The position numbers were made by a program, and so were the translations under genes. DNA of 62,516 nucleotides from Runella aurantiaca (GTDB lineage: Bacteria > Bacteroidota > Bacteroidia > Cytophagales > Spirosomataceae): the NCBI RefSeq assembly GCF_003339505.1, contig NZ_QPIW01000039.1, positions 1 to 62,516 of the forward strand, in the 5' to 3' direction. Below the pieces are notes generated by a model. That model did not search any database and had not been told where the DNA came from. It saw nothing but the letters and a program-made list of their open reading frames with translations. Of this stretch, positions 9,150-17,759 are shown one piece after another (position 1 is the first letter of the stretch; each line of letters starts with the position of its first letter).

Positions 9150-10091
9150 ATGATTACCGGCGAACAGGTACTAAACTTCCTCAAAAACAAGGAAGGACTG
9201 ACTTTGGCAAAAGTCGAAAAGGAAGCTTCAATCCCCAAAGGAACTCTTTCCAAATCATTAAACGGCGAACGCGAACTGAATCAAGATCATCTTACAAAAC
9301 TGTATCCCGTTTTGGTAGGGTATGGCTGGAAAGAATTTTACCGTTCCAAAGCAAAGATAATCGCAGTTGTCAATCACAAGGGCGGCGTAGGAAAAACCAC
9401 CACCACACTCAATTTGGGAAAAGCGTTGGTACTTAACGGCTATAAAGTATTGGTGATAGACATGGATTCGCAGGGAAATCTATCGCAAGCCCTCGGAATC
9501 GACAGTCCTGATAAGCAGGTAATGCACGCCGTTCTTGACGATGAACCGCTGCCTGTATACTCCATTGCTCCCAATTTTGATTTATCTCCCAGCGATTTGA
9601 CGCTCGCCAGCCGAGAAAGTGAGATGATTAGAATGGTGCTCAGTGAATTGCAATTACAGCGAGCCATTGCACCAAAACTGAGTGAATATGATTATATACT
9701 GATTGATTGTCCGCCAGCGCTCAATGTTTTTACCACCAGCGCGCTTATTGCGGCCAGTTCTTGCCTGATTACCCTCCAACCCGAAATATCTGCGCTCAAG
9801 GGAGTCAAAGGTTTATTTGACCATATTTTTCAGGTGCAGCGTCGGCTCAACAGCGGGCTTCATATTGAAGGCGTATTATTGACGATGGTTGATAACAGAT
9901 TAAACATACACCGAGATATTATTGAACAGGTCCGTTCTCAATTGAATTCTTTTAAAATATTCAATACTCAAATCAGGATGAATGTCTCTTTGAAAGAGTC
10001 TCAGATTTCACAAATTGATATTTTCGGATACGATGGTAGTTCCAACGGCGCGAAAGATTACATGAATCTGGCAAAAGAAATTATCGGCTAA
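9150..10091 (+). CDS. parA: ParA partition ATPase with N-terminal helix-turn-helix
   Basis: This is a 313-residue plasmid partition ATPase. Residues 1-70 form an XRE/Cro-like HTH (LTLAKVEKEASIPKGTLSKS). Residues from about 71 are the ParA/MinD P-loop domain with the deviant Walker A KGGVGKTTTTLNLGKAL, the Walker A' DMDSQGNLSQALG and the Walker B YILIDCPPALN. ParA forms dynamic filaments or gradients on the nucleoid that position plasmid copies with ParB. The fused HTH is the layout of the P1/F-type (Ia) ParA, which represses its own operon. parB follows 20 bases downstream, and the promoter carries palindromes suited to autorepression. Confidence 0.95.
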   Translation: MITGEQVLNFLKNKEGLTLAKVEKEASIPKGTLSKSLNGERELNQDHLTKLYPVLVGYGWKEFYRSKAKIIAVVNHKGGVGKTTTTLNLGKALVLNGYKVLVIDMDSQGNLSQALGIDSPDKQVMHAVLDDEPLPVYSIAPNFDLSPSDLTLASRESEMIRMVLSELQLQRAIAPKLSEYDYILIDCPPALNVFTTSALIAASSCLITLQPEISALKGVKGLFDHIFQVQRRLNSGLHIEGVLLTMVDNRLNIHRDIIEQVRSQLNSFKIFNTQIRMNVSLKESQISQIDIFGYDGSSNGAKDYMNLAKEIIG

Positions 10092-10111
10092 CCTCTTCAC
10101 TATTCGGTCTA

Positions 10112-11059
10112 ATGGCAAAAAAATATCAATCCTCCCTCGGCGAACAAAAAATATTTCAAAGCTCCACCTTTGTGCAGCACGAAGAAATTAAGAAAAACAT
10201 AACGATTCTTCCTGAACTTGAATCACTGATTCCACCACTTGGAGAGGAAGAAAAAAAACAGCTCGAAATCAACATTTTGAACGAAGGTTGCCGAGAAGCT
10301 CTATTGGTCTGGCCCACTTTTGAAAGTGTAATAGCCCCAACATCGGAGTCCCCCAAACCAGTATACGTTCTGATTGACGGCCATAATCGTTTTAATATTT
10401 GCGTTAAACATTCGCTTGATTTTCAAATTCATTTGGTATCATACAGTACCCTCGAAGATGTGAAAGGGTTTATGATAGATAACCAGCTTGGAAGAAGGAA
10501 TTTAAGTACCGAACAGGCCTCGTATTTGCGAGGGATGAAATACTTAAATCTGCGTAAAAGTAAGGGGAAATATGAACGTTCAAACCATAAGGCTCAAAAT
10601 GAGCTTTATGATATTATACCATCTGAGCATAAAGATCAAAATGATCCTTATGCCAGTTCTGAGAAAAAAATGACTACTGCGGAGCAACTCGCGCAAGAGT
10701 TTAATGTAGGCCAAGCAACGATAAAAAGAGATGCAGAATTTGCAGAAGGTCTGGAAAAACTTAGCCCGCAGTTGAAGCTTTCTATTTTGGCGGGTACCAC
10801 AAAAATTAGTAAAAGCCAGATTCAACAGTTGACCAAAACGGAAAATATTGAAAAGCCGTTGGACACCGTAGAAGAAATCGAAGCAACGCTGATGCCCACC
10901 AAAGCGCCAAAAATCGCACAAATAAGTGCTACAACCCCAGCAGATGTATTGATTAATGAAATAGGCACACTCGTCACTAAGCTTAAAAATCCCCAAAGAA
11001 GAAAAGACGCCTGCGATAAACTTATAAAATTAGTTTATGATTTACAGTCTCTTTCGTAG
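10112..11059 (+). CDS. parB: ParB-like partition protein
   Basis: This 315-residue protein is the second gene of the partition operon. The N-terminal half is a ParB/Srx-type nuclease-fold domain (ILPELESLIPPL, then VYVLIDGHNRFNIC and LGRRNLSTEQASYLRG). This is followed by a helix-turn-helix (TAEQLAQEFNVGQATIKRDAEFAEGLEKL) that should bind the centromere. It loads at parS and stimulates ParA. The C-terminal 80 residues are low in recognisable motifs and probably dimerise. The parS site itself is not identified. About 880 bp of noncoding origin DNA follows. Confidence 0.88.
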   Translation: MAKKYQSSLGEQKIFQSSTFVQHEEIKKNITILPELESLIPPLGEEEKKQLEINILNEGCREALLVWPTFESVIAPTSESPKPVYVLIDGHNRFNICVKHSLDFQIHLVSYSTLEDVKGFMIDNQLGRRNLSTEQASYLRGMKYLNLRKSKGKYERSNHKAQNELYDIIPSEHKDQNDPYASSEKKMTTAEQLAQEFNVGQATIKRDAEFAEGLEKLSPQLKLSILAGTTKISKSQIQQLTKTENIEKPLDTVEEIEATLMPTKAPKIAQISATTPADVLINEIGTLVTKLKNPQRRKDACDKLIKLVYDLQSLS

Positions 11060-11328
11060 GACAACTTTTATTGGCGGACACGTGCTATGCGCCTCCGTCA
11101 TGAGTACGCTCCCTATTTTTGTTTTATTATACCTCATTTACTATTTCGTTGATGTTGCACACGCAGTATACTAAGCTATAAATGCTAGTGGCCAAATAAG
11201 CCCTAAAAATGTAATAGTTGATTTATTATTTTTTTGATAATCAATGAGTTATAAAAAAGTATATTGTCATTAATGAACGTAGTTTATTCTACATTGTTCA
11301 AAAGCATAACCCAAAAATGGGGTATTTA

Positions 11329-11346
11329 TATAACATTTTTAGGGGT
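11329..11346 (+). repeat. Degenerate iteron copy
   Basis: TATAACATTTTTAGGGGT keeps both ends of the main iteron (TATAAC at the left, TTAGGG at the right). A second copy of this variant form is at 11513-11530 (TATAACTTTTTTAGGGGT). An inverted, weaker copy lies around 11200-11217. Confidence 0.55.
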
Positions 11347-11512
11347 CTTTTATTTGATTTTTTACTTCCCCGAAAATATACCAAAATAAGAGTAACAGAG
11401 GCAAAAAGTGCCTCACAAATGAAAAAAATTATAGAAAAAATAGCAACAAAACACTAAAACTCCCCAGGCGAATCAAAAATCATTGAAAAAAGCCCTAAAT
11501 GCGTTGAATATC

Positions 11513-11530
11513 TATAACTTTTTTAGGGGT
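11513..11530 (+). repeat. Degenerate iteron copy beside the DnaA box
   Basis: TATAACTTTTTTAGGGGT differs by one base from the copy at 11329-11346 and ends 6 bases before the DnaA box. The two form a second iteron subtype distinct from the tandem array. Confidence 0.55.
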
Positions 11531-11536
11531 TGTGTA

Positions 11537-11545
11537 TGTGGATAA
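11537..11545 (-). promoter_or_regulatory. Perfect DnaA box
   Basis: TGTGGATAA on the plus strand is the exact complement of the consensus DnaA box TTATCCACA. It is flanked by iteron copies at 11513-11530 and 11555-11572, so host DnaA and the plasmid initiator could act together here. Confidence 0.8.
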
Positions 11546-11554
11546 AAAGGTTAT

Positions 11555-11572
11555 TATAACAAATTTAGGGTT
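11555..11572 (+). repeat. Isolated iteron copy
   Basis: TATAACAAATTTAGGGTT differs by a single base from the array iteron. It sits about 230 bp upstream of the array and 9 bases after the DnaA box. Confidence 0.75.
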
Positions 11573-11723
11573 CGGGAAGCCTTTATTTTTTTAAAAAAGG
11601 AGAATCCAAGCATTTCAACTAAGTAACTGATAATCAAATTTTTACACTAAAAGAAAATTGAATTTAGAAAAAGAAATTTTAAAATCAACAACAATAACGC
11701 TGATGATGTTTCTTTTCTTTTTA

Positions 11724-11741
11724 AAAGCTTTTAAAAGCTTT
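11724..11741. repeat. 18 bp perfect palindrome in the origin
   Basis: AAAGCTTTTAAAAGCTTT is its own reverse complement. It lies between the DnaA box and the iteron array, about 45 bp before the first array iteron. It could be a dimer operator for the initiator or part of the melting region. No protein can be assigned. Confidence 0.6.
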
Positions 11742-11785
11742 CGGGTGTCATAACTAATTTAAAATCAATGTATTACAAGCTTTAT

Positions 11786-11889
11786 TATAACAAAATTAGG
11801 GTTAACTATAACAAAATTAGGGTTAACTATAACAAAATTAGGGTTCAATTATAACAAAATTAGGGTTCAACTATAACAAAATTAGGGTT
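11786..11889 (+). repeat. Five tandem iterons of oriV
   Basis: The 18-base unit TATAACAAAATTAGGGTT is repeated without change at 11786, 11807, 11828, 11850 and 11872, spaced 21, 21, 22 and 22 bp. The spacing puts every copy on the same face of the helix. The array ends 53 bp before the initiator start, so binding should both open the origin and control rep expression and copy number. Confidence 0.93.
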
Positions 11890-11942
11890 TTTGATTATTT
11901 ATGTGAAATATCGTGTTAATTTTAAGTTAAAAAAGGAGCTGT

Positions 11943-13325
11943 ATGGCCAAAAAATCCGAACAGTCATCAAGAATTGAGAAACCACGTTTAGTGAGGTTAA
12001 TTCGCAAGTCTAATGACTTGGTTGAAGGTAAATATCGTTTTGACATTTGGGAAATGAGGGTGTTTACGAAAACCCTTACGATGATTCATAAAGATGATGA
12101 AGACTTCAGACCCTACCGGATTTATCTGAAAGAAATTATCAGCGATTTTGGATTGGAGCAAAACAAGCAGTCTTACAAATTTCTGAAAGAAGGAGCGGAG
12201 AAATTGGCCCGCCGAGAAATCAGGGCCGTCGCATCTACCCCCGACGGCGAAATGGAGCTATTGACCCATATTGCGGCGGGCGTAAAAAGCTTTACAAACA
12301 ATAATGCCGGAAAATACATTGAGATTTCATTTCATCCAGAGATGAAACCTCATTTGCTGCAATTACAAACGCAGTTTCTGATGTACGACATCAAAAATAT
12401 ACTTCGCCTGCAAAGTTCATTTTCAATCAGAATCTATGAGTTGCTGAAACAGTATGAACGAATCGGAAAACGGAAATTTACGATTGAAGAGTTAAAGGAT
12501 ATTTTGGATGTAGCGGATAAGTATCCTTTGTACGCCAATTTTAAGCAAAGGGTAATTATTAAAGCCCAGGAGGATCTTTCAGAATTTACGGACATCCGTT
12601 TTACGTTTGAAGAGGAAAAGAAAGGTAAGGCGGTTTATGCGATTATTTTCTTTATTGAGCGAAATGCTGATTTCACCGAAGAATTACCCAGCAATATCAT
12701 TGTTGATTCGATGATACAACTACCAGTTGTGCCCAAGGAGTCTCAGGAAGCACTTGAAATTTTCAGTTTACTGAAGGAATTTAAAGGCGTAAATATACAG
12801 ACGGTAAAAGACTGGCTTATTCAGTTCTCGCCCGAGCATGTTCGTCAGCGCATAACGCTGCTCAAAAATCAAATTGCTTTGGGAGGCAAGATTCGAAACC
12901 CAATGGGATACTTACAGAAAATGATGATTCAATCTAATCTGTTTGATTTGGTAGAAGAGACGAAACAAGAAAAACAGCAAGTAGTAGAACAACAAAAGCA
13001 AACCCATCATTTGTTGAAGCGTTTGGCGGCTGAGTTGGAGCAATTACAGGTGGGGCATTATGAAACCCAAAAACGGATGGTTGAGAAGATACTGAACGAA
13101 GATGAAATATTGCGCACAGAGATACATAATTCAGTTAAAAACAGCCGTTTTTATGACCCAGGACAAACGATTGCCGAAAATATGAAAAAGGGGATGGTTC
13201 AAGGAATGGTTTTCTCTAAAGTGAAGCAGGCGAGGCAAACGCTTTTTGAAGAAATGGATCGGGAGTTTGAAGTTTTAGAGAAATCACTCAAAAGTCAGCT
13301 CAGGGTTTTAGGATGGGACGGATAA
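11943..13325 (+). CDS. Plasmid replication initiator, Rep_3 (RepB) family
   Basis: This is a 460-residue initiator of the Rep_3 superfamily, with two winged-helix domains. WH1 lies around residues 15-150 (RLIRKSNDLVEGKYRFDIWEMRVFTKTL) and WH2 around 155-230 (LQSSFSIRIYELLKQYERIG, with the FTIEELKDILDVADKYPLYANFKQRVI element typical of the family). About 200 further residues form a helical, lysine- and glutamine-rich tail, longer than in the shortest family members. It should bind the iterons directly upstream and recruit the host replisome. The ATG is preceded by AAAGGAG. No partner replication gene is present. Confidence 0.93.
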   Translation: MAKKSEQSSRIEKPRLVRLIRKSNDLVEGKYRFDIWEMRVFTKTLTMIHKDDEDFRPYRIYLKEIISDFGLEQNKQSYKFLKEGAEKLARREIRAVASTPDGEMELLTHIAAGVKSFTNNNAGKYIEISFHPEMKPHLLQLQTQFLMYDIKNILRLQSSFSIRIYELLKQYERIGKRKFTIEELKDILDVADKYPLYANFKQRVIIKAQEDLSEFTDIRFTFEEEKKGKAVYAIIFFIERNADFTEELPSNIIVDSMIQLPVVPKESQEALEIFSLLKEFKGVNIQTVKDWLIQFSPEHVRQRITLLKNQIALGGKIRNPMGYLQKMMIQSNLFDLVEETKQEKQQVVEQQKQTHHLLKRLAAELEQLQVGHYETQKRMVEKILNEDEILRTEIHNSVKNSRFYDPGQTIAENMKKGMVQGMVFSKVKQARQTLFEEMDREFEVLEKSLKSQLRVLGWDG

Positions 13326-13684
13326 GAACATTTTACTGGTATTCTATGTTTCGAAAATTTATTTGTCAATTTTATGTCGTTATAATGCCGTTATAAAATT
13401 GATAATAATCAAAAAATTAAACTGATAAAACATAATAGTCAAAAAAATAGCCCATGCATAATTATTTCTTGATATAAATCAGTGTCATCATCCCAACCAG
13501 AATAGATACACTAGATTCCATCAATCTCAAAATATGAATTACTTTTGCAGTTTGGATTGAAAACCGCACCATCAACTTCTTAAACTTTTTTGTCTAAGTA
13601 TAGGGCAATTAGTATCTTATGTCAAACGGCGGCTTTTGACCTAAAACGAATTAATTTATTAATTATCAATTGAATAACCATTCT
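13326..13684 (+). other. Intergenic region upstream of the DUF1080 gene
   Basis: No gene is visible. A TACTTTTG box at 13542-13549 matches TAnnTTTG on the plus strand, about 135 bases before the next ATG, but no -33 element is clear. An inverted repeat GTCAAA-N8-TTTGAC lies at 13621-13640, between that box and the start, and could be an operator. Confidence 0.4.
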
Positions 13685-15529
13685 ATGTTCAAACCCAAAA
13701 GTATTTTTTCGCAATTTATCGCCTGCGTTCCGGGAGTGATTGTTGCGTCATCTGTTTTTGCACAAACAGCTGTCCCTCTCAATGACCTCAGCGCCTTTAC
13801 CAACAAAGCCAACAATTGGTCTATTGCTGGTGACGTCACTGCCGATATTTCTAAAGTCAATGTTTTAGAATCCAAACCAGGCAAAGGCATTCTTGTTTGT
13901 ATTCACGAAAAAGGGAAATATGGCCAAGAATATGAGCTTGTGTCAAATTTCAAACACGGAGATTTAGACCTAGAATTAGATTTCATGCTTACCAAAGAAT
14001 CCAATTCGGGCATTTATCTTCAGGGAAACTATGAAGTACAGCTTTTTGACAGTTGGGGTAAAAAAACGGCTAAATACAACGACAATGGCGGTATTTATGA
14101 GCGTTGGAATGATGCCAAACCAGAAGGTGAAAAAGGATATGAAGGATATGCTCCCCGTTTTAACGTAGCAAAAGCGCCAGGTTTATGGCAAAACATCAAA
14201 ATATCATATCAGGCCCCTCGCTTTGATGCCGCAGGGAAAAAAATCGCCAATGCGGTGTTTCTTAAGATTGTTCTGAACGGTGTAACCATTCACGAAAACG
14301 TAGAAGTAAGCGGTCCCACACGCGGCTCACTGACCAAAGAAGACGTAGCTTCTGGTCCGTTGCGCATTCAGGGAGATCATGGTTCTTTGGCAATTAAAAA
14401 TATTGCCATCAACAATTTTGACAAAAAACCAGGGACATTATCGGACCTTACTTATAAAACGTATTATGGCACTTTTACGGCTAACGAAGATTTCTCAAAA
14501 CAAAAAGTGGCCGAAACGGGTAAAAAGGAAGCCCTTTCTTGGGAAATTTTGAAAGACAACAACAACTTCGCTTACGTTTATAACGGGAAATACACCGCTG
14601 CCACCGACGGTGAGTACACTTTCAAATTGCAGGCGGCGGGCAATGCTTACCTCAAAATTGATGGCAAAGATGTAATCCCAGCAGAATCAAGAAATGCAAT
14701 GCGTCAAGGAAAAGTAAACCTCACGGCGGGAGCACATACCATTGAAGTTTTCAACAGCAAAACCGAAGGCTATATGCGACCAGGTTTAGCAGTTTGGGTT
14801 TCTGGTCCGGGCTTTAGAGAGATGTCTTTAAGTACCGCCAGTTCGGTTACTACCGGCGGTGGAGTAGATCCGATACTCGTAACTGCACCTACCAATACGG
14901 TTATGCGCAGTTTCATGGATTTCAAAAAGACCCCCGAAGCTAAGAATACCCGCATTGTTCATGCTGTTTCGGTGGGAAGTCCCGCCAATCTGCACTATAC
15001 CTACGACCTCGACAAAGGTGCTTTATTACAGGTTTGGCGCGGTGAATTCCTCGACGCCACCCCAATGTGGCACAGCCGTGGTGATGGTTCGTCGCGCCCA
15101 CGTGGTAGTGTGACACTTTTGAACAATGAAATGTTTCTTGGAAAAGTAAATGGTCAGTCGGCATGGCAGGCAGATACCACTGGTAGCGGCTACCTCCCCA
15201 AAGGATATGCCTTGGATGATGCTGACGCTCCGACATTCAACTATATCGCTTTCGGCTCGCCCGTTACAGACCGTCTTTCGGTTGTAGACAACAAATATTT
15301 TGAACGTGAAGTAAAATTGGCAAAACCAGTCGAAAACCTAGTAGCGAGAGTCGCCGAAGGAACCAACATCGAAATGGTTTCGGAAGGGCTGTACTCGGTT
15401 AACAACAAGTCCTATTTTATCCAAATAGCCGACAAATCGGTGGTGCCACAAATCAAAAACGTGAGTGGCGGTCAGGAATTAATTGTTCCTGTAACAAACG
15501 GGGCGGTTAAATATGCCATCCTTTTCTAA
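13685..15529 (+). CDS. Secreted DUF1080 (3-keto-glycoside hydrolase type) protein with PA14-like domain
   Basis: This protein of about 614 residues has a signal peptide ending VFAQ. The first domain (about residues 30-245) is a DUF1080/PF06439 concanavalin-like fold (DLDLELDFMLTKESNSGIYL; YEVQLFDSWG; GPLRIQGDHGSLAIKNI). A PA14-like module follows (YNGKYTAATDGEYTFKLQA; AYLKIDGKDVI; LTAGAHTIEVFN), then a C-terminal domain of about 200 residues I cannot name. Characterised DUF1080 proteins act on 3-keto-glycosides. The next gene, 84 bp on, encodes a propeller dehydrogenase with cytochrome c, so an oxidise-then-cleave pathway in the periplasm is plausible but unproven. The frame opens at a TTG at 13670, but ATG at 13685 is the better start. 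Confidence 0.85.
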   Translation: MFKPKSIFSQFIACVPGVIVASSVFAQTAVPLNDLSAFTNKANNWSIAGDVTADISKVNVLESKPGKGILVCIHEKGKYGQEYELVSNFKHGDLDLELDFMLTKESNSGIYLQGNYEVQLFDSWGKKTAKYNDNGGIYERWNDAKPEGEKGYEGYAPRFNVAKAPGLWQNIKISYQAPRFDAAGKKIANAVFLKIVLNGVTIHENVEVSGPTRGSLTKEDVASGPLRIQGDHGSLAIKNIAINNFDKKPGTLSDLTYKTYYGTFTANEDFSKQKVAETGKKEALSWEILKDNNNFAYVYNGKYTAATDGEYTFKLQAAGNAYLKIDGKDVIPAESRNAMRQGKVNLTAGAHTIEVFNSKTEGYMRPGLAVWVSGPGFREMSLSTASSVTTGGGVDPILVTAPTNTVMRSFMDFKKTPEAKNTRIVHAVSVGSPANLHYTYDLDKGALLQVWRGEFLDATPMWHSRGDGSSRPRGSVTLLNNEMFLGKVNGQSAWQADTTGSGYLPKGYALDDADAPTFNYIAFGSPVTDRLSVVDNKYFEREVKLAKPVENLVARVAEGTNIEMVSEGLYSVNNKSYFIQIADKSVVPQIKNVSGGQELIVPVTNGAVKYAILF

Positions 15530-15613
15530 AAATAGTCTGCAAATCATTACTTTTTAATTAACAGATTATCAGGCAACGCTTACTTAACAAATGTTGCTAG
15601 ACAACTCAAAATA

Positions 15614-17575
15614 ATGACAATGAAAAAAATTGCTCAAATAGCCTTACTACTTTTGGCGACGCTGTCAATGGTAAAAGCGCAAGAATCACCGAAAGAAGAA
15701 GATTTTTATAAAATCATTACCCCGCCCATCCCCGAGGGAATTATATTGGAAGTCGGTGGCTTGATTACTTTGCCCAACGGCTCATTGGGAATCTCAACCC
15801 GCCGGGGAGAAGTATGGATTGTAGATAACCCTACAAGTCGTACGCCTTATTTCAGAAAGTTCGCTACGGGTTTGCACGAGATTTTAGGCCTTGCTTACAA
15901 AGATGGATTTTTGTACTGCGCACAACGTGGTGAATTGACAAAATTGATTGACAAAAACGGCGACGGTAAAGCTGATATTTACGAAACCGTACACGCTTGG
16001 GCCTTATCAGGTCACTACCACGAATACTCATTCGGGCCAAAAGTAGCCCCAGACGGAAGCTTTTTTGTAAGCGGCAACGTAGCATTCGGCGACGAAGAAT
16101 GGTGGAGAGGCGAAAGCCGGGTTCCTGGGCGTGGTTGGATATTTCGTATTACACCAGACGGAAAATACGAACCATACGCCACGGGTGTTCGCTCTCCAGC
16201 AGGTATCAGTATGATTAAAGGCGAACTTTGGTACACCGACAATCAAGGAGATTGGATGGGAACTGGCGGGATTTTTCCCGTAAAAAAAGGAGGGTTCATG
16301 GGCCACCCTGCGGGATTGAAATGGGCTGAATCGCCAAATTCTCCAGTAAAATTAACCGAAAAACAATTCTTTGGCGAACGGGATAACCGCCAAGAAAGAG
16401 ATGCCAACAACCGCGCCATCAAACCCGAAAACACCCGTAACGAAACACCCCAGTTTTTGTATCAGTTGAAAGAAAAATATGACATGGTGCAGCTTCCTGC
16501 CGTTTGGTTGCCTTATGGTGTGCACGGTGTTTCGACGGCCGAGCTTATCATGGACGAGACAAACGGTGATTTTGGGCCGTTTACGGGTCAGGTTTTTGTG
16601 GGCGACCAAGGTCAAAGTAACATTATGCGGGTAGTTCTCGAAAAAGTAAAAGGTGAATACCAAGGTGCCTCTATTGGTTTCCGCAGTGGATTTCAGTCGG
16701 GCGTTTTGAGAATGACTTTCGCCAAAGACGGCTCTATGTTTGTGGGTGAAACCAACCGTGGTTGGGGTTCGGCAGGCGATGCCAATCAAGGCTTACAGCG
16801 TTTGGTTTGGAATGGTAAGATGCCGTTTGAAATGTACACGGTAAAGGCCATGCCCGACGGTTTTGAAATCGAATTTACGTTGCCAGTAGATCGTAAATCA
16901 GCCGAAGACCTTGATTCTTATAAAGTGAGCAGCTACCTCTACAAACACTATCCTGTTTACGGCAGTCCTCAGATTGACACAAAAGATGTGACGGTAAAAG
17001 GCGTAAAATTGTCGGAAGATGGTAAAAAAGTGAGAATCGTTTTGGATGGTATGCGTCAGTATTTTGTTCATAAAATTCAACTTGAAGGGGTACGCGCCGC
17101 GGGTAATTATTGGTCACTGGTCCATCCAGACGCATATTACACACTCAATAACATTCCTGACGGTGAGAAATTGAAAGTTTCAGAATTGAAAACGACACGT
17201 TCGGGTAAGGTAAAAGCAACCGTTACAGCGCCCGTAAAAGAACACGTTTCTCCCGACGGAAAAGGTAAAGAACCTGCACCTGCATCAACCAAAACGGCCA
17301 CGGCAAAAAAAGCCCCAACTTGGGAAGAAGTCAAACCGCTTTTGGCAAAAAACACTTGTCTTGCTTGTCACGCAACCGACAAAAAAGTGGTAGGTCCGTC
17401 GTATATAGATGTGGCAAAGCGTAAATACAGCGATGCAAAAATCGTAGAATTGATTTATGCCCCGAAGCCTGAAAACTGGCCAGATTATGCCACACCCATG
17501 CCTGCCATGCCGCAAGTTTCAAAAGGAGATGCCTTAAAAATTGCCGCTTGGATTAATTCTTTGTCAAAAAAATAA
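15614..17575 (+). CDS. Secreted beta-propeller (sorbosone/glucose dehydrogenase-like) protein with C-terminal cytochrome c
   Basis: This 653-residue periplasmic protein has a signal peptide (ends SMVKAQ), then a six-bladed propeller resembling PQQ-dependent sorbosone/glucose dehydrogenases (LEVGGLITLPNGSLGISTRRGEV; VRSPAGISMIKGELWYTDNQGDWMG; GQVFVGDQGQSNIMRV). After a Thr/Lys/Ala linker it ends in a mono-haem cytochrome c domain with CLACH near residue 584 and a probable axial Met in TPMPAMP. The fused haem would pass electrons from substrate oxidation to the respiratory chain. It follows the DUF1080 gene, probably in one transcript, and a strong terminator lies 91 bases downstream. The cofactor (PQQ or none) cannot be told from the sequence. 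Confidence 0.85.
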   Translation: MTMKKIAQIALLLLATLSMVKAQESPKEEDFYKIITPPIPEGIILEVGGLITLPNGSLGISTRRGEVWIVDNPTSRTPYFRKFATGLHEILGLAYKDGFLYCAQRGELTKLIDKNGDGKADIYETVHAWALSGHYHEYSFGPKVAPDGSFFVSGNVAFGDEEWWRGESRVPGRGWIFRITPDGKYEPYATGVRSPAGISMIKGELWYTDNQGDWMGTGGIFPVKKGGFMGHPAGLKWAESPNSPVKLTEKQFFGERDNRQERDANNRAIKPENTRNETPQFLYQLKEKYDMVQLPAVWLPYGVHGVSTAELIMDETNGDFGPFTGQVFVGDQGQSNIMRVVLEKVKGEYQGASIGFRSGFQSGVLRMTFAKDGSMFVGETNRGWGSAGDANQGLQRLVWNGKMPFEMYTVKAMPDGFEIEFTLPVDRKSAEDLDSYKVSSYLYKHYPVYGSPQIDTKDVTVKGVKLSEDGKKVRIVLDGMRQYFVHKIQLEGVRAAGNYWSLVHPDAYYTLNNIPDGEKLKVSELKTTRSGKVKATVTAPVKEHVSPDGKGKEPAPASTKTATAKKAPTWEEVKPLLAKNTCLACHATDKKVVGPSYIDVAKRKYSDAKIVELIYAPKPENWPDYATPMPAMPQVSKGDALKIAAWINSLSKK

Positions 17576-17666
17576 TTCAAGTTATAGCATCTGCATAACC
17601 AGCTTTTTAATTTTTTACTTCTGACAAGTACTAAATTAGTTGACAAGTTTTCGTATAATTTTAAGA

Positions 17667-17700
17667 AAAGACCAGTGAACCCAATTTCACTGGTCTTTCT
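17667..17700 (+). terminator. Rho-independent terminator after the dehydrogenase gene
   Basis: A 13-bp perfect stem (AAAGACCAGTGAA with TTCACTGGTCTTT) encloses a six-base loop and ends in a short T run. It closes the DUF1080-dehydrogenase operon 91 bases past its last stop. Confidence 0.85.
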
Positions 17701-17759
17701 GTATTCAAAAATCACAATTATACTTGGGACAAATTCTCAAAATCCTACCCATTTAAGCC

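Larger units (their letters stand above)
11060..11942. other. Plasmid replication origin (oriV) region
   Basis: This 880 bp gene-free, strongly A/T-rich stretch lies between parB and the initiator gene. It contains five perfect direct iterons next to the rep start, a sixth diverged iteron beside a perfect DnaA box, further degenerate copies on both strands, and an 18 bp palindrome. This is the expected architecture of an iteron-controlled theta origin. The A/T-rich DNA between the DnaA box and the main array is the probable unwinding element (inference). Confidence 0.85.

Noticed and set aside
11786-11889. Regular short repeats resembling a CRISPR array
   Set aside because: Units are 18 bp with gaps of only 3-4 bp and no unique spacers; they are origin iterons next to a Rep_3 gene.
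14940-15236. 98-codon frame on the minus strand inside the DUF1080 gene
   Set aside because: It lies fully within a well-supported plus-strand gene and resembles nothing; it is a frame shadow.
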